Of a stretch of DNA of 64,000 bases, positions 25,201 to 38,075 are shown piece after piece; the first letter of the stretch is position 1; each line of letters starts with the position of its first letter. A program made the translations under genes and the position numbers. The notes beneath the pieces were generated by a model that was not told the DNA's origin, made no database searches, and saw only the letters and a program-made list of their open reading frames with translations. This DNA is from Paraspadella gotoi. Its lineage: Eukaryota > Chaetognatha. The stretch is from the NCBI GenBank assembly GCA_051294375.1, contig CM119266.1, positions 411,132 to 475,131 of the forward strand. Reading direction: 5' to 3'.

Positions 25201-27234
25201 AACGCCCCATCGCTGAAGGATTTCAACAGGTTGGTCGTTTGTGATATTGGTTAAGTTGATTTGGTATCTAATCAATAATTTTTATGTATCCTTTATAAAA
25301 TTAAATGCATATAATGTAGGATTCCAAATTATTAAAAATTTCAATTTTTTTTTATCAAGAACAGTTACCGAAACGTTTACTTGTTCAAAATAAATGGCAA
25401 TAAAAAAAACAACCAGTTTTTTCTCAATTTCCAGGATCAAAAACATTTCATTTCAGCTTTCGTGTGGAGAGCAAAAATTAGATATAAAATGATGGACTAA
25501 GCATGTTCAAGGGAATAAAAAATCAATTTAAATATATAAAAAATAATTTTAAAATGTGTTTTTTTTTTTACCAAGTTAAGACATAACTGCAATTGATCTC
25601 ATGAAAATTTTTCCTTTAAAAAATTTTTTTAGTCCCATGTGGCGACTCTCGAATGAGTATGGCCATTGAGATACTGTATGCAAAATCGTATAAAATTTGG
25701 TCAGAACCGATTCTCGGTCAGAAAAACGGGGAGAGCATTTTGTAATATGAAGACTTCTGTTATTACATTACTGATTTATCCTTCAATCAATCAATCAATC
25801 AATTAATCAGTAATTTAGTGTGATTTTTTTATTTCACCGCAGCGGCTTCTACGAATCCGACCGCTTGGATACGTCCAGCCCAGAGTTTGGTCCCGGACGA
25901 GATCTGGATCTCGAGCCCCAGGGTCTCGCGGCCCCGGCGTCGACGGCGACGTTGGCCATCCTTGCGCCGCAGCGACCAAGCTTCGGCGAAAGTGTCTTCG
26001 CGGGAGGGACCTACGAGCTCGAGCATCCAGTCAATCATCTGGGAAATGACGTCAGGAACGAGGCTTTGAGCGAGGATTCAGGGTAAGGCAGATAAAAGAT
26101 ATGTCAGAGAAAGAGAGAGAAAAAAAATACTAATGCATTTACCCTTTCTTTATAGGTACCCTGGACTACGAATCGACAAGATGACGGCAATCAAAGAGGA
26201 GATGCTTGGAAGCGACGGCGCCGCCGAAAACGACGATTATCCGCTTCCGACTCTTGCTTCCCTTCAGTCCGGATTGCGGCACCCTCCCCCTCAGAGAGAA
26301 GGTAATTGGATAAGCAATAAAACTACCGATAATACCGATATGCTAAATATTAAACTTAAGCTTTTAAATATAATCTAAATGTTCCCGTTTTTGCTCTAAC
26401 AAAGCAGGTCCCTTGCTCTCCGACGAGATGGAGTCGAGCGGCACCGGAGGGTCGGCGCTGATGCTGAGAAGTCTTCTCACCGGCGGCGGCTCGGGCGGAG
26501 TGGGCGTTCCCACCTCGGTTGACGTCGTTGGCCGAAACTCACCCGTCGATCTCGACTCTTCCCTTCGCTCCTCGCCCGACTTTCCCAACGAGGACAACCG
26601 ATCGGCGGAAGGTAAGTTTCTCCTAGTTTTGATTGTGAAAAAAATATTCTTCAACTAATATTAGAATTAGTTTCATTCATTTTATAAGAAAATATTTTAT
26701 TTGCCAAAATATTCCAACTGTTTTTCAGTCCTCAATCATTGGCAGTGAAAAATACATGATGATAGACAAAGAAAATGAGAGAGAAAGAGACAAAGAATGA
26801 AAAATAAAAGGCGTTTTAGTGGTCAAAAATTGACCCAGAAAAACCCAAGAAGGGTTGCCCCCCAGGTCGCACAAGCTTCAAATAGTGTTGAAATATTGGA
26901 CATAAACTCTCGTTGTAGTTCGTAATTCATAATTTTTTTTCTCTTTTATTCGTCGCAGCCGTGAAAATCCCGCAGAAGCTGAAATGCGCAGATTGCCCGT
27001 TCGTCACTTCGGTCACCGTCATTTTTCACGAACACAACAGAATGCATCACAACGTCACGGAATTTCGCTGTCCTCATTGCAGTTTCAGGTACGAGATAGA
27101 GATATACAAAAATAGTTGATATGAAATTATAGTATCTTAATATCTGCAGTTCCCCTATTCGCGAAGAACTAGTACAACACCAACTCCTTCACTTCGGCAG
27201 TCTCCTTTTGGCCACCAGCCCTTCGATCGGCTGA
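16247..27234 (+). CDS. Giant multi-C2H2 zinc-finger protein, about 2,300 residues
   Basis: 31 exons keep one frame: 16247-16364, 16573-16811, 16921-17179, 17256-17451, 17610-17754, 17828-17958, 18044-18172, 18487-18680, 18760-18842, 18915-19145, 19234-19383, 19461-19556, 19666-19893, 20007-20583, 20776-20877, 21128-21401, 21493-21662, 21739-22656, 22729-22835, 22924-23066, 23154-23414, 23521-23774, 23866-24102, 24215-24432, 24510-24819, 24905-25229, 25843-26082, 26156-26301, 26408-26611, 26959-27088, 27150-27234. The N-terminus is very acidic. About 22 C2H2 fingers follow, most of the form CP(L/F/Y)C...H...HP, e.g. CPFCPQMYSLRGNLTYRHMK and CPLCPRMNMFRGNLLRYHMT. They are not joined by TGEKP linkers; many are followed by a tail of the type xxxxKxGxIxI, and acidic low-complexity stretches separate groups. 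Probably a nuclear DNA- or chromatin-binding protein. Exon 4 could end at 17436 instead; exon 7 could start at 18041. Intron 5 (17755-17827) appears GC-AG. I cannot name an orthologue, and two adjacent genes fused in my reading cannot be fully excluded. Confidence 0.85.
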
Positions 27235-28601
27235 TCGCCTCTCAATCGATCTCGCGCCGACGTCTTTTGTGAATTATTAACAGCGGAACCTACCAAAGCT
27301 TCTCTAGTATATAGTTTATAACTAGATGAGAAAACCAAGGATCTCACTTTGAAACAATCAGACGAATTCACCGGAACTAACTTGACTCCATACGTCTTTT
27401 GTTTAGAATCTACTTTAGAATTTCTCCGATTCCCCTCCTGGAATCACAATCAGTTTTGTTCCTTTAAAAAAAATCAATTTTTCCGAAATCGACTGTAGTA
27501 CGGTTTTAGGGGTTGGTAAAAGTATTGCAGATTTAGCTTAATCTTATGTTCTGTATCGACCGAAATTGTTTGATATTTATTTCTCTGATTCTGTTTCTAC
27601 ATTCCAATAATGTTTTTAAGCTTTTTTTTTCGAGAGATTAGATGAAAATAAAATCAATGCCCAAACTGTTTTTTATTTCTTCAGATTCTTAGCTTGTTTG
27701 GGAAAAATACAGTGAAATTCGTACGCTTAACTGTAATACGAGATAAAAAATAATTGTACTACAAACTGCGCTCAATGCTATTGACAATAGACAATCTCAA
27801 CTAGCCGACCAAATTCAAATTTTAATGGGAACAGCATTAAAGAAATCCATTATTGGTATTAGTTATTTTGCCAAAATATTTTTCTCAAAAATGTTCCGAA
27901 AAAGTATTATATTGTTATATATTTTTTTATAAATTTTACTTTTTATAACTGATTCTGATAGAGCTCAAAAAGTTATATAAAAAATGTAATTACCACTTTT
28001 TAAAATTTTTATGTTTTATGATTGAAAATTAGCAAAAACTTTTAAAATTATCGTAAGATGATGATGATTTTTTAAGGTTTTTTCAATTTTTACCTATTTA
28101 TCATCAAAATATTGAAAAAAAATTAAACTTTGTGTGTAGACAACTTTTTATAAGCTATCCGAATCTGGTACAAAATTCACAAAAATTTTTGACATTTCCT
28201 ATATATAAATAAATATTTAAAAAATAATTACTAGTGCTTCGAGCCATTTTAAAAAATTTTGGCCCATTCTCAGAAATGTCTGAAGTTTTATTTGGGAAGG
28301 TTCCCAAATCAAATTTCCGACCCACCCCATTGACATAGATTGACCCTATCTAAAGTGAACAACCTCTGCACCGCAGACAGCTGTCTGCAGTTGTGAGAGT
28401 CGAGAATGAAAGAGAGATAAAAATAATAAGGAATCAAAATCGAAGTCGCCAACTCGGTCGAATCCTGTTTGCAGCTTTCGATTCCCACCCGAGTCCAACT
28501 TCAACCAAAGACGAAATCTCTCGCCAAAAACAGATTCGGTTTTTTAAATTGCCTGTCACCTCGCTTGCCGACTCGTTCTCTGAAAAACAGAGAAAAGTGA
28601 C
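27235..28601. other. 3' UTR and intergenic spacer before 5-oxoprolinase
   Basis: AATAAA at 27647-27652 is a likely poly(A) signal for the zinc-finger gene. The rest to about 28340 is AT-rich with no gene. From 28340 it becomes GC-richer and is probably promoter and leader of the next gene. Confidence 0.5.
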
Positions 28602-31600
28602 ATGAAGTTTCAATTTTCGATCGACAGGGGCGGAACCTTCACTGATGTATTTGTCCGTACTTTTGAGGAGAATGTCGACGGTGATCGGAAAACAGTTTCA
28701 ACAAATACGCGCGTTTTGAAACTTTTATCCGAAGATCCCGGTAATCAATTTTTTTTTTTTATTTTGATACTTTCATTTGGGATCGATATCATTTGTGATT
28801 AATTAGTAAATTAGATACTAAATTCAACCTAAACTTTCATTAAATCATGAATTGTGTTGAATTATTTTCTCCATAATGAGCAATTCGTTCCCACACATTG
28901 GCCCTTAAAAACAGCCAACTATCCAGATGCCCCACGGGAAGCAATTCGCCGAGTGTTGGAGGAGGAGTTGGGCGTCAAGATCCCCGGATCGATGCCCGTC
29001 CCCACAGAAGCCGTCGATTGGATTCGCATGGGTACCACCGTCGCCACCAACGCCTTGCTCGAGCGCCAGGGAGAGCGTATGTCCTTGGTCATCACTAAAG
29101 GCTTCAGTGACCTGCTTTTCATCGGTAACCAATCTCGCCCGCGAATCTTCGATCTGTCAATCCAGACGCCGGAGATGCTGTACGAGAGTGTGGTTGAGGT
29201 GGAAGAGAGGGTGGTGCTGCGGCAAGAATCTTGTCGATTAGAGGGACATAAATCCGCACGGAAGGCGATGGGCGTTACGGGCGAAGAGGTGGAGATATGG
29301 CGGGAAGTGGACGAAGAGCGGTTGCGGCGCGATCTGGAGAGCTTGTTGGCCAAGGGCGTCCGCAGCCTAGCCGTGGTGTTACTGCACTCGTTCATCTACC
29401 CTGAGCATGAGCGACGTGTCGGGGCTATGGCGACCGAAATGGGCTTTAATCACGTTTCGCTCTCCCATCAGGTAATGCCCATGGCGCGATGCGTACCACG
29501 TGGGTTCACCACCTGCGCGGATGCTTACCTGACGCCCTGCATTCGAAAGTACGTGGATGGGTTTAAGCGTGGGTTTGAGGGCGGTTTCGTGGGCCGGAAA
29601 CTCTTATTCATGAAGTCGGACGGCGGGCTGACGCCGATGGAGAATTTCAACGGGTCGCGGGCGATCCTCTCCGGCCCCGCAGGAGGTGTTGTGGGCTACG
29701 CGATGACCGCCTACAGCGAGGAGGAGCGCGACGCTAGCGGCCAACCTAGCGCAGTCATCGGCTTCGACATGGGCGGCACCTCTACGGACGTAAGCCGTTT
29801 CGATGGCGAATTCGAGCACACCTTCGAGACGGTGACGGCCGGCGTCGCTATTCAAGCTCCACAGCTTGATATCAACACCGTCGCGGCCGGCGGAGGCTCG
29901 AGGCTTTTCTATCGCGCTGGTCTTTTCGTTGTGGGGCCTGAAAGCGCGGGAGCGCATCCGGGCCCAGTTTGTTATCGAAAGGGCGGATCCTTGACCGTCA
30001 CCGACGCCAATCTCGTGCTTGGTCGGCTCCTCCCCGATTTTTTTCCCAAAATTTTTGGCCCGAATCAGGATCAGCCGCTCGACAAGGACGGCTCAGTTCG
30101 GGCTTTTTTCGAATTGGCCGACAAGGTCAACGTCAACTCGAAAGAGAAGTTGTCGGTCGGCGACGTCGCCTTGGGGTTCATTCGTGTGGCTAACGAAGCT
30201 ATGTGTCGACCCATTAGGGCCCTTACCCAGGCAAAGGTATTGTTGACTGACTGGATGGGGTAAAAAATAATTAGTGTTTAGGAATAAAAACACTTAAAAA
30301 TGCATATTAAAATTAATTCTTCATGGTTAAGTTATAATCTTTCTTACGCCTCAGGGCTATGACACTTCCCGCCACGTGCTTGCTTGCTTCGGCGGCGCCG
30401 GCGGTCAGCACGCCTGCGAGATCGCGCGAGAATTGGGCATGAAGACGGTATTCATACATCGCTACGCCGGGATCCTTTCCGCCTACGGGATCGCACTCGC
30501 CGACGTCGTCCACGAGGCCCAAGAGCCCTGTCACTGTCAGTACGAGGAGAGCAACTTCAAACTCCTCGACAAACGGTTGGACGAGTTGACGAAAGCCTGC
30601 GCGGAAGAGTTGAGGCGTCAAGGTTTTGAAGACTCGCAGATAGAAACGGAGACGTTTTTGCATCTGCGGTACGAAGGGACGGATTGCGCGTTAATGTGTC
30701 GGGGTCTTACCGACTCGAAGGAGGTGTCTGGAGCACCCTCAACGTCCACCAACCACGGAGACTTTCGGACCACATTTCTTGATCGCTACCGGCGCGAATT
30801 CGGTTTTACGATTCCCCGTCGCGAAATCGTCGTTGACGACGTTCGGGTCCGCGGCGTCGGCCGGTCCGGCGCTGCAGTTGAGATCGAAGCGATGCCGCGA
30901 AAGAAGCCGCTGCAACCCATAGCCAAGACGCCGGTGACGTTCGACGGCGCGTCTTCCGGCCAACGCGGTGCCGTCGAGTTGGACACGGAAGTCTTTCTTT
31001 ACTCGGACCTGCGGCGCGGAGATTTTTTTACCGGCCCCGCTATCGTCATCCTCGACACTTGCACGGTCCTCGTCTCGCCTGGTTGCAGCGCCGTCGTCAC
31101 GCGGACGGGCGATTTGCGAATCGACGTGGGCGACGCAGCACGGCGCCGCGTGGGTCCACAACTCGACGCCATTCAACTCTCCATCTTTTCCCACCGCTTC
31201 ATGTCCATCGCGGAACAGATGGGCCGGGTCCTTCAGCGTACCGCCATTTCCACCAACATCAAGGAACGACTGGACTTTTCCTGCGCTGTTTTCGGTCCTG
31301 AGGGCGGCCTTGTCGCCAACGCTCCGCACATTCCCGTGCATCTGGGCGCCATGCAGGAGACGGTCCAGTACCAGATCCGATCGTTGGGCGACGATTTGAA
31401 GGAGGGGGACGTAATTCTGAGTAACCATCCCTGCGCCGGTGGGAGTCACCTGCCGGATCTAACTGTCATCACTCCGGTGTTTTATCGGCCTCCGGGAGCA
31501 AAGGCATCGCTGCCAAAGCCAGTGTTTTTTGTGGCAGCCAGGGGACATCACGCCGACATCGGGGGAATTACGCCAGGTTTTTCTTTGTTTCTTGTGTTTC

Positions 31601-33778
31601 AAATTAGATTTTTCTTTTACAGATTTATGAATATGAATATTAATAATATATTATATTGGTTTTACCAATTTCAATATAATAAAATTATACAAGTAATTTA
31701 AGTCTTAAAAATATAATCTGACGAAGAAATCTTTTAAAACGCAAATAAAGATTAGGGATTTATCACCTAACACCCTCCCGCCCAGGTTCGATGCCTCCTC
31801 ACTCCAAGACCATCTTCGAGGAGGGCGCCGTCTTCAAATCTTTTAAACTCGTTCGGGGCGGTGTCTTCCAGGAAGAGGCCGTCACCGAGCGTCTCATGGC
31901 GCCGGCCAACTACCCCGGATGCTCTGGATCGCGAAACCTTACCGATTGCCTCTCGGATCTGCGCGCGCAAGTGGCCTCTAATAAGAAGGGCATCGGCCTG
32001 GTCACCGAACTCATAGACGTGTACGGTTTGGACGTCGTACAGGCCTACATGAACTTCATTCAGGTGAGGGAAAGATCCATACGTAGTGGAAAAAGGTTTC
32101 ACAAATAAATTATGGCAACCGGGAGACATGTGCGATGCCCGCGGTGTGAGGTATCTCCCGACAGCTGGCGCTCAGGGCTTTGGACCTGCAGTGACCACCC
32201 CATGTCACTGGCGAGTTTAATGTTTATGCCGACACCATCACACTTTAACCAGCGTGACCGTGAGGGGATTAAACCCGGAACTCACGGTTGGTGAACGAGT
32301 GCTTAGCTGTCCAAGCCAATGGGACTAGCTGGGTTTCACAAAGCTATACGGGATGCTAATTCGCCACAAAATAATTAAATTCCACGCTCCAGGAAAACGC
32401 CGAGCTGGCCGTGAGGGAACTTCTGAAGGAAGTCGCGTCTAAAGCTCCAAGTTTTTCTTCCGACTCCGGGACCACCGTTCTCACAGCCTCCGACTTCATG
32501 GACGAGGGAGCCGAGATCAGGCTTCGGGTCGAGATTGACGGCGTTGATGGCAGCGCCGTCTTCGATTTTACCGGCACTTCGCCGGAACAAGGTGGCAACA
32601 CCAACGCCCCTCGCGCCGTGACCCTATCGGCCACCATCTACTGCCTCCGATGCATGGTGGGCTACGACGTACCTCTCAACCAGGGCTGCCTCAATCCGGT
32701 TAAGATCATTATCCCTAAAGGCAGCCTTCTAGACCCCTCGGACTCGGCCGCCGTCGTCGGTGGCAACGTTCTCACGTCGCAAAGGATCGTCGACGTTATA
32801 TTTAAGGTGAAAGAGTCAATCGTCATGGGCAAATTTAAAACAAATGACTAAAGTATTACCAATTAGTTTACAAAAACGTAGTTTTTTATTTTATTCTATA
32901 AAGAAGTTATTTCTTATACGTAGTTCTTATGAGCGGCGTTTATGTCGACGGGAGTTTATGTCCAACAGTTCGTTTCTTTTGAACTTACTTTTTCGATTAT
33001 ATTAATTCATATTATATATGATAATGATATTTGAAATGAATTTATTTTAAAAAAAATTTAAATCTTCTCACGTTTAAGGCATTTGAAGTGTGCGCCGCTT
33101 CCCAAGGTTGCATGAACAACATCACGTTCGGAGACACAGAGGTAAAACTTCTTCTCTTTGTTCATTTTGTTCTTTTCTTGAATTTTTTCTGCGTGATGTG
33201 TATTTTAGTGGCATTCGACTATCATCCTCCAAAACTCTTAGGTCGGCTACTACGAAACCGTAGCTGGCGGTGCCGGCGCTGGTCCCACGTGGCGCGGCCA
33301 CAGCGGAATCCACACCCACATGACCAACACCCGCATCACTGACCCGGAGATCGTCGAGCGACGTTATCCGGTCGTCCTCGAGCGGTTCCACTTGAGAAGC
33401 AGAACCGGGGGCGACGGCCAAAACCCCGGGGGTGACGGTGTTGTTCGCGAGATGCTCTTTCGTCGCCCTCTCACCCTCTCCGTGCTGACCGAACGCCGGG
33501 TCCTCGCCCCTTACGGCTTAAAGGGCGGCACGTCCGGCGCAAAGGGCCGCAACACGCTGGTCCTGGCCGACGGCTCGGTCCGCGATCTCGGAGCCAAGGC
33601 GTCAGCGGATGTCGGACCAGGAGACGCCTTCGTGCTGGAAACGCCGGGTGGAGGCGGCTGGGGAGAGCCTGGCACGAAGATTGAGGACATCAGCGCGAAC
33701 TTGGAGCAAGGGTCGTTCAAGGCCTTTGAGGCGGGCGGCTCGGTCTTTCGGTTTCAGATGATGCAGGAGTCTGCGTAG
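28602..33778 (+). CDS. OPLAH: 5-oxoprolinase (ATP-hydrolysing)
   Basis: Complete. Exons 28602-28740, 28915-30236, 30355-31576, 31786-32063, 32393-32806, 33079-33141, 33242-33778; 3,975 bases, 1,324 residues against about 1,290 in vertebrates. The enzyme opens 5-oxo-L-proline to L-glutamate with ATP, a cytosolic step of the gamma-glutamyl (glutathione) cycle. It has the hydantoinase A/oxoprolinase N-terminal part ([32 protein letters not shown]), the ATPase core ([46 protein letters not shown]) and the hydantoinase B C-terminal part ([65 protein letters not shown]). The ATG chosen gives the usual N-terminus. Relative to vertebrate proteins there is a short insertion ([16 protein letters not shown]) before [10 protein letters not shown]. 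The frame is intact. An AATAAA lies at 33910. Confidence 0.98.
32110..32340 (-). mobile_element. SINE-like unit in an OPLAH intron
   Basis: A GC-richer block inside the AT-rich intron 32064-32392. Read on the minus strand it has a tRNA-like head: a D-arm-like TGGCTTGGACAGCTAAGC and, about 30 bases on, a B-box-like GGGTTTAATCCCC. The remainder has no coding sense. No second copy is seen in this window, so the mobile origin is an inference from the internal promoter-like boxes. Confidence 0.35.
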
Positions 33779-34044
33779 TGCGTTGAGGGGAAGCGTTTTG
33801 AGAAGTTTAGGTCATGAAAACCTTAAATATTAATTAACATGTGCGAAAGTTAGTTAAACTTATAATTTACCTGCATCGAGATTTTGTAACACCGATATTT
33901 TTATAAGAAAATAAAATCTTTCTAACGCTTTTGAAACCATTTTTATTGGTCGAGGGTACTCAACTGATTTGACCTAGAGAAATGAAGGTTTGTGAAATCG
34001 TTTCATCCAATATAAAAAAAATCTTAAAAGAATAGGATCGAGCC

Positions 34045-34310
34045 TACCTTCAATGATATCCAAATATTGATGCGATGATAACCAAAGGATTGTTGCGATG
34101 ATAACCAAATATTGATGCGATGATAACCAATAATTGATGCGATGATAACCAAATGATCGATGTGATGATAACCAAATGGTTAATATGATAATAACCAAAT
34201 GGTTGATGCGATGATAGTTATTAATTGATGTGATGATAATCATTCATTGATACGATGATAGTCATTTCATTGATGCGATGATAGTCATTCATTGACGCAA
34301 CGAATCATTC
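34045..34310. repeat. Tandem repeat, unit about 20 bases
   Basis: About a dozen imperfect copies of a unit like ttgatgcgatgataaccaaa, drifting to gatgcgatgatagtcattca at the right end. Confidence 0.85.
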
Positions 34311-35142
34311 ATCATAAATAAAACAAACAAATGCGTGTATGAGTGAAAGAGAGAAAGAGAGAGAGAAAGAAAGAGAATAAATCCACGAAAATCTCGGATG
34401 TAAATTTGGGATTTTGCATTGAGAAAAAAGCGCGGAATAAATGGCGATAATAAAAGTTAAAAAAAAAAAAATTCAAAATTTATAAAAAAACGATCACGCA
34501 AGAGATCACACAGAGAGAGAGAGACAGAAAGAGAAAAAGAGAGACAGACAGAGACAGAGAGAGAAAAAGAAAGAGAGAGAAAGCTGGACAGCCGCTGGAA
34601 GGCAGCTGAACAGTCACTGCAGAGCCTGAACTCGTTTTTAAAGGGTTTAAAAAAGGCGGCAACTAACAAAAATATGTAGATGGCCCAGGATGGTGCCATC
34701 CAACGTGATAACAGAAGTGAAGTTGGCGCTGACGTTGGCGCTGTTTCGTGGCTGACTGATTGTTTATAGTTTGTATAAAAGCATTGATAAACCAACTTTC
34801 TTGGTTAAAGGAAGTAAAACCTTAATAAAATAATCAAAGCATATAGATATTCCATAGGCTATGCAGCATATGCAATATCTATATATAAAGCTACAAACAA
34901 TAAAAAAAGCAATCAATTAATTAATCAATTAATTAACAAATAAAAGTAATATTCAATAACAATTATAAATTAGTTGATGAGATGTTCCAGTTATTTATTT
35001 CCCCAATTATGCTTCTTTTAAGCAGATGGAATAAAGAAGGGAAAATCGGCAGCGGACAGCTTATCCAGTTACTTGATAGTTCTTTTGTTTCAAAAGGTTT
35101 AACCATAAAAGGTTTCCAAGTAGATATCCGCATATGTTACAA

Positions 35143-35245
35143 GTGGCGGACTCTGGCCGAGTCTCAGCTCAGCGGCTGGAGAATCTGGGGTTCAAGACCA
35201 CAAATATATAATAATATATATAATTTAAAAAAATAAAAGAAAGGA
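35143..35245 (+). mobile_element. SINE-like unit with tRNA-like boxes and A-rich tail
   Basis: CTCTGGCCGAGTCTCAGCTC resembles the A box of Leu/Ser-type tRNAs, and GGGGTTCAAGACC matches the B-box consensus GGTTCRANNCC. An AT-rich then A-rich tail follows (to about 35245). The spacing is too short for a working tRNA gene. Confidence 0.35.
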
Positions 35246-35841
35246 AAAAAAATATTATAATTGTTTACAATTTGAAAATTTTACATTTTTTTCCAATCAT
35301 AGTTTGTAAAAGATTTTATTTTTATTTGTATTAAAATTAAGATATAGCTTCTCATTAAAAAGGTCTTTTGATTTCACATGTTTTTTATTGATTCAAAGAT
35401 TTGTTTATGAATTTGATCTTCAATATTATTTATTGCATTATGTAAATAAGATTAAACATTTCTATATATTAATTTAGATATTATAATGAGTACTATAATC
35501 TCATTTGCATATTGCAGTAAATCATAATAAAATGGAAATTCAAACTAAAAATACTTGAATCCAAATGTAATATGAAAATTTCAGAGCTATTTTAAGATGA
35601 GAAGCCATATCTAAATTTTTAACTTACTATGATCGCACACTTTTATAAAACTTCATTGTAAATGTAATTTATAATAATTTTTATTTAAAAAAAAAGGTAA
35701 GACCCAGCTATACTATAAACTATAAAACTATAAAAACGTAGTAGTTTTTATTTATAAATGCGTGACGCCGACGACGACGTCACAAAGAAGCTCACCCGAA
35801 TCAATATCGAGCCTGAACCGGCTTCGCCGGTAGGCTCGATA

Positions 35842-36041
35842 ATTAACCATTCATTTAATAAATAACATATCTTGCCCCTGACGTCGGACAGAGAGAGTGC
35901 GAGAAAGAGCGAGAGCGAGCGCGAACACCAGCCTCACATACCTCATATGTCATTATTTGTAAGAATGATGGAGGCTTCAAACCACCAAAGCCTGTCCAAA
36001 GTTAGTGGCAAGATATGTTATTTATTAAATGAATGGATAAT
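35842..36041. mobile_element. MITE-like element with about 35-base terminal inverted repeats
   Basis: The left arm 35842-35876 (tcatttaataaataacatat at its core) is the inverse of 36007-36041 (atatgttatttattaaatga) apart from a mismatch near the outer end. The 200-base interior has no coding frame. Interior and right-flank sequence (tgtaagaatgatggagg, aaaccaccaaag, ggttgtaccaatttcata) recurs at 61080-61192 inside a minisatellite. Confidence 0.7.
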
Positions 36042-38075
36042 TTTTATATAGGTTGTACCAATTTCATACTCAAGACAGGCTCTTATATTATGGTCAAAGA
36101 TTTAATCTCCCAATGACATTGTTTTCGGTTATCATTTTATTTCGAGTGACAATTTAAACCGAATCTGGAGAGCCGCTCCGACAGTGAACCGAAAAACCAA
36201 GTCCATCCGTTTTTTTCTTTTCTTCGCTTTTGATGGGCGATTTAATTGAAGACGGACTTTACGACTCTTCGCCCCCCGTCAGCGTCAACCGCATTAATTG
36301 AGAGAGTATTTACTAGATTTTTTTCTTCAATAAATTCCTAGGCACGATTCTTTCGCTTGGAAAGTTGTACATTTAGCCGCCTCAATACTTCGTGTTTCAC
36401 CGTTTCTTGTCAGAGATTTTCGTTATAAGAATAAAATTTAATTTTAATAAAAATGACGGTTCACGGACATATTTTTTACCAATTAACTAGGCGGAATCTC
36501 TTTTTGCCTTTGAAGTGAAGTTAAACTTTCACGCTTAAAAAGCTAATTTGAAATTTAGATGAGGAAAGTTAGAATTTATCCGGTAATTCGCCAAGAAAAG
36601 AACGATTTCATCAAACTAAGTTTAATTAACTTTTATCGACTTTTTTACAAGGCATTGTCGCCTTTTACGTCGCAATCATTCTTCGCTTTCTCTTCCTCTT
36701 GCCAATTTCGAAAGGAAAGCTTTCTTTCAACTGAACCGCTTCGACAAATAAATTAGGGTTCGCTCCCACCATGGAACAGGAACCTTAAACGATTCCTGAG
36801 GTTTTAATCGCGCCGACTTCTCGCGGATATCATCCTTTGCTCGCTACGGTTTTAACGCAGAAACCGGAACCACACGTCGACTCGATTATCGAGGAAGCTT
36901 CCCGTCGTTTGTAAATTCGATTGATTTCAGAAGTTAAAAAAGGGCTTTTCCCTCCTTTGATTGTTTCACTATCAGTATCACCCTTAAACTTTAAGTTAAA
37001 GAACCAGGACAAGAGTTGAGGCAAATCTACCAAATCATTCGAACTTTGTTTTAGTAAACTTTTACAAATTTTACGATTTACCTTATAACATGAACGGACA
37101 TATTACTAGACATTGGAATTTTAAAATAAATGATAGAATGGTAAAAAATATATATATATATTTATATAGGTTGTTTAAATTTCATAGTTATATTCAAATT
37201 AATCTGAATACATTAAGGGTTTTAAAAGATGTCTACGCAGCAAGTTATCGACTTCTGAAATTGCCATAAAAAGCAGATGAAGTTCATTGCAAAGTGCTGA
37301 GGCTTCTTAACGTCGTATATAACCAAAAAGTTAAGAATATTTCAAATTCCCATTTTTTATGGGGAAAAAATATGTTATTTCTTTCGGCAGCTGACGCGAC
37401 GTCGAAATCTTGAATTTAGCCTCGACGAAGGTGGTCTCGGAACGAGAATCGATAGTTACACTTACAGTTTCGTTTACAACTTACAAGGCTCAGAAACGTT
37501 TTCGAAAAATGTAAACTGGACCTCCTAGTACTCCATTCATCGTTCATGGGGTTTGGTGCTCAATCCCTATATCTCCTTCGACTTTTCGCACTAAACGCAA
37601 CTTAACGAAATAACTGAAACATTCGCGCGCCCCCTCTTCAAACAGAACTAGTACAAAAGCGTCGATCTTTCCGGACCGTTCTAACAATTTTATATTTCTA
37701 ACTTCTGTCCCGACCGCATACCTCGTCTCAATTTTTGTTTTTTTAACTGCCAACCGTAACTTTTTTACTTTGACACCGTCGACGATGTCCCGGGCGAAAA
37801 CTTGATTAATGCCACTCGGGGTCCTGAGACGGCGTCCCCCACTGCCACAGACTCACCCCCTCGTAGTCTCCACCTTTCCGACGCCCCCCTCCTGTCTTAA
37901 ACCCCCCGTCGGCGTCGGCGGTCTCGATGAATAGAAAAAAAGCTCGGCGGCCGAAAGGCTTTCAAGTAATGAGATTCGCTTCAAATTGGAAAGACGTTAT
38001 TTACAGTTAGCAATTTTCAGATGATCGGCGAGGATGTGCTTTCATAAAACTTAAAGAATCTCCAATCAGCAATAC

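Noticed and set aside
28919-29395. Long minus-strand frames across OPLAH
   Set aside because: Shadows of the OPLAH exon; the plus-strand reading has full-length homology.
35143-35205. Functional tRNA gene
   Set aside because: A- and B-box-like words are present, but spacing is too short and no cloverleaf forms.
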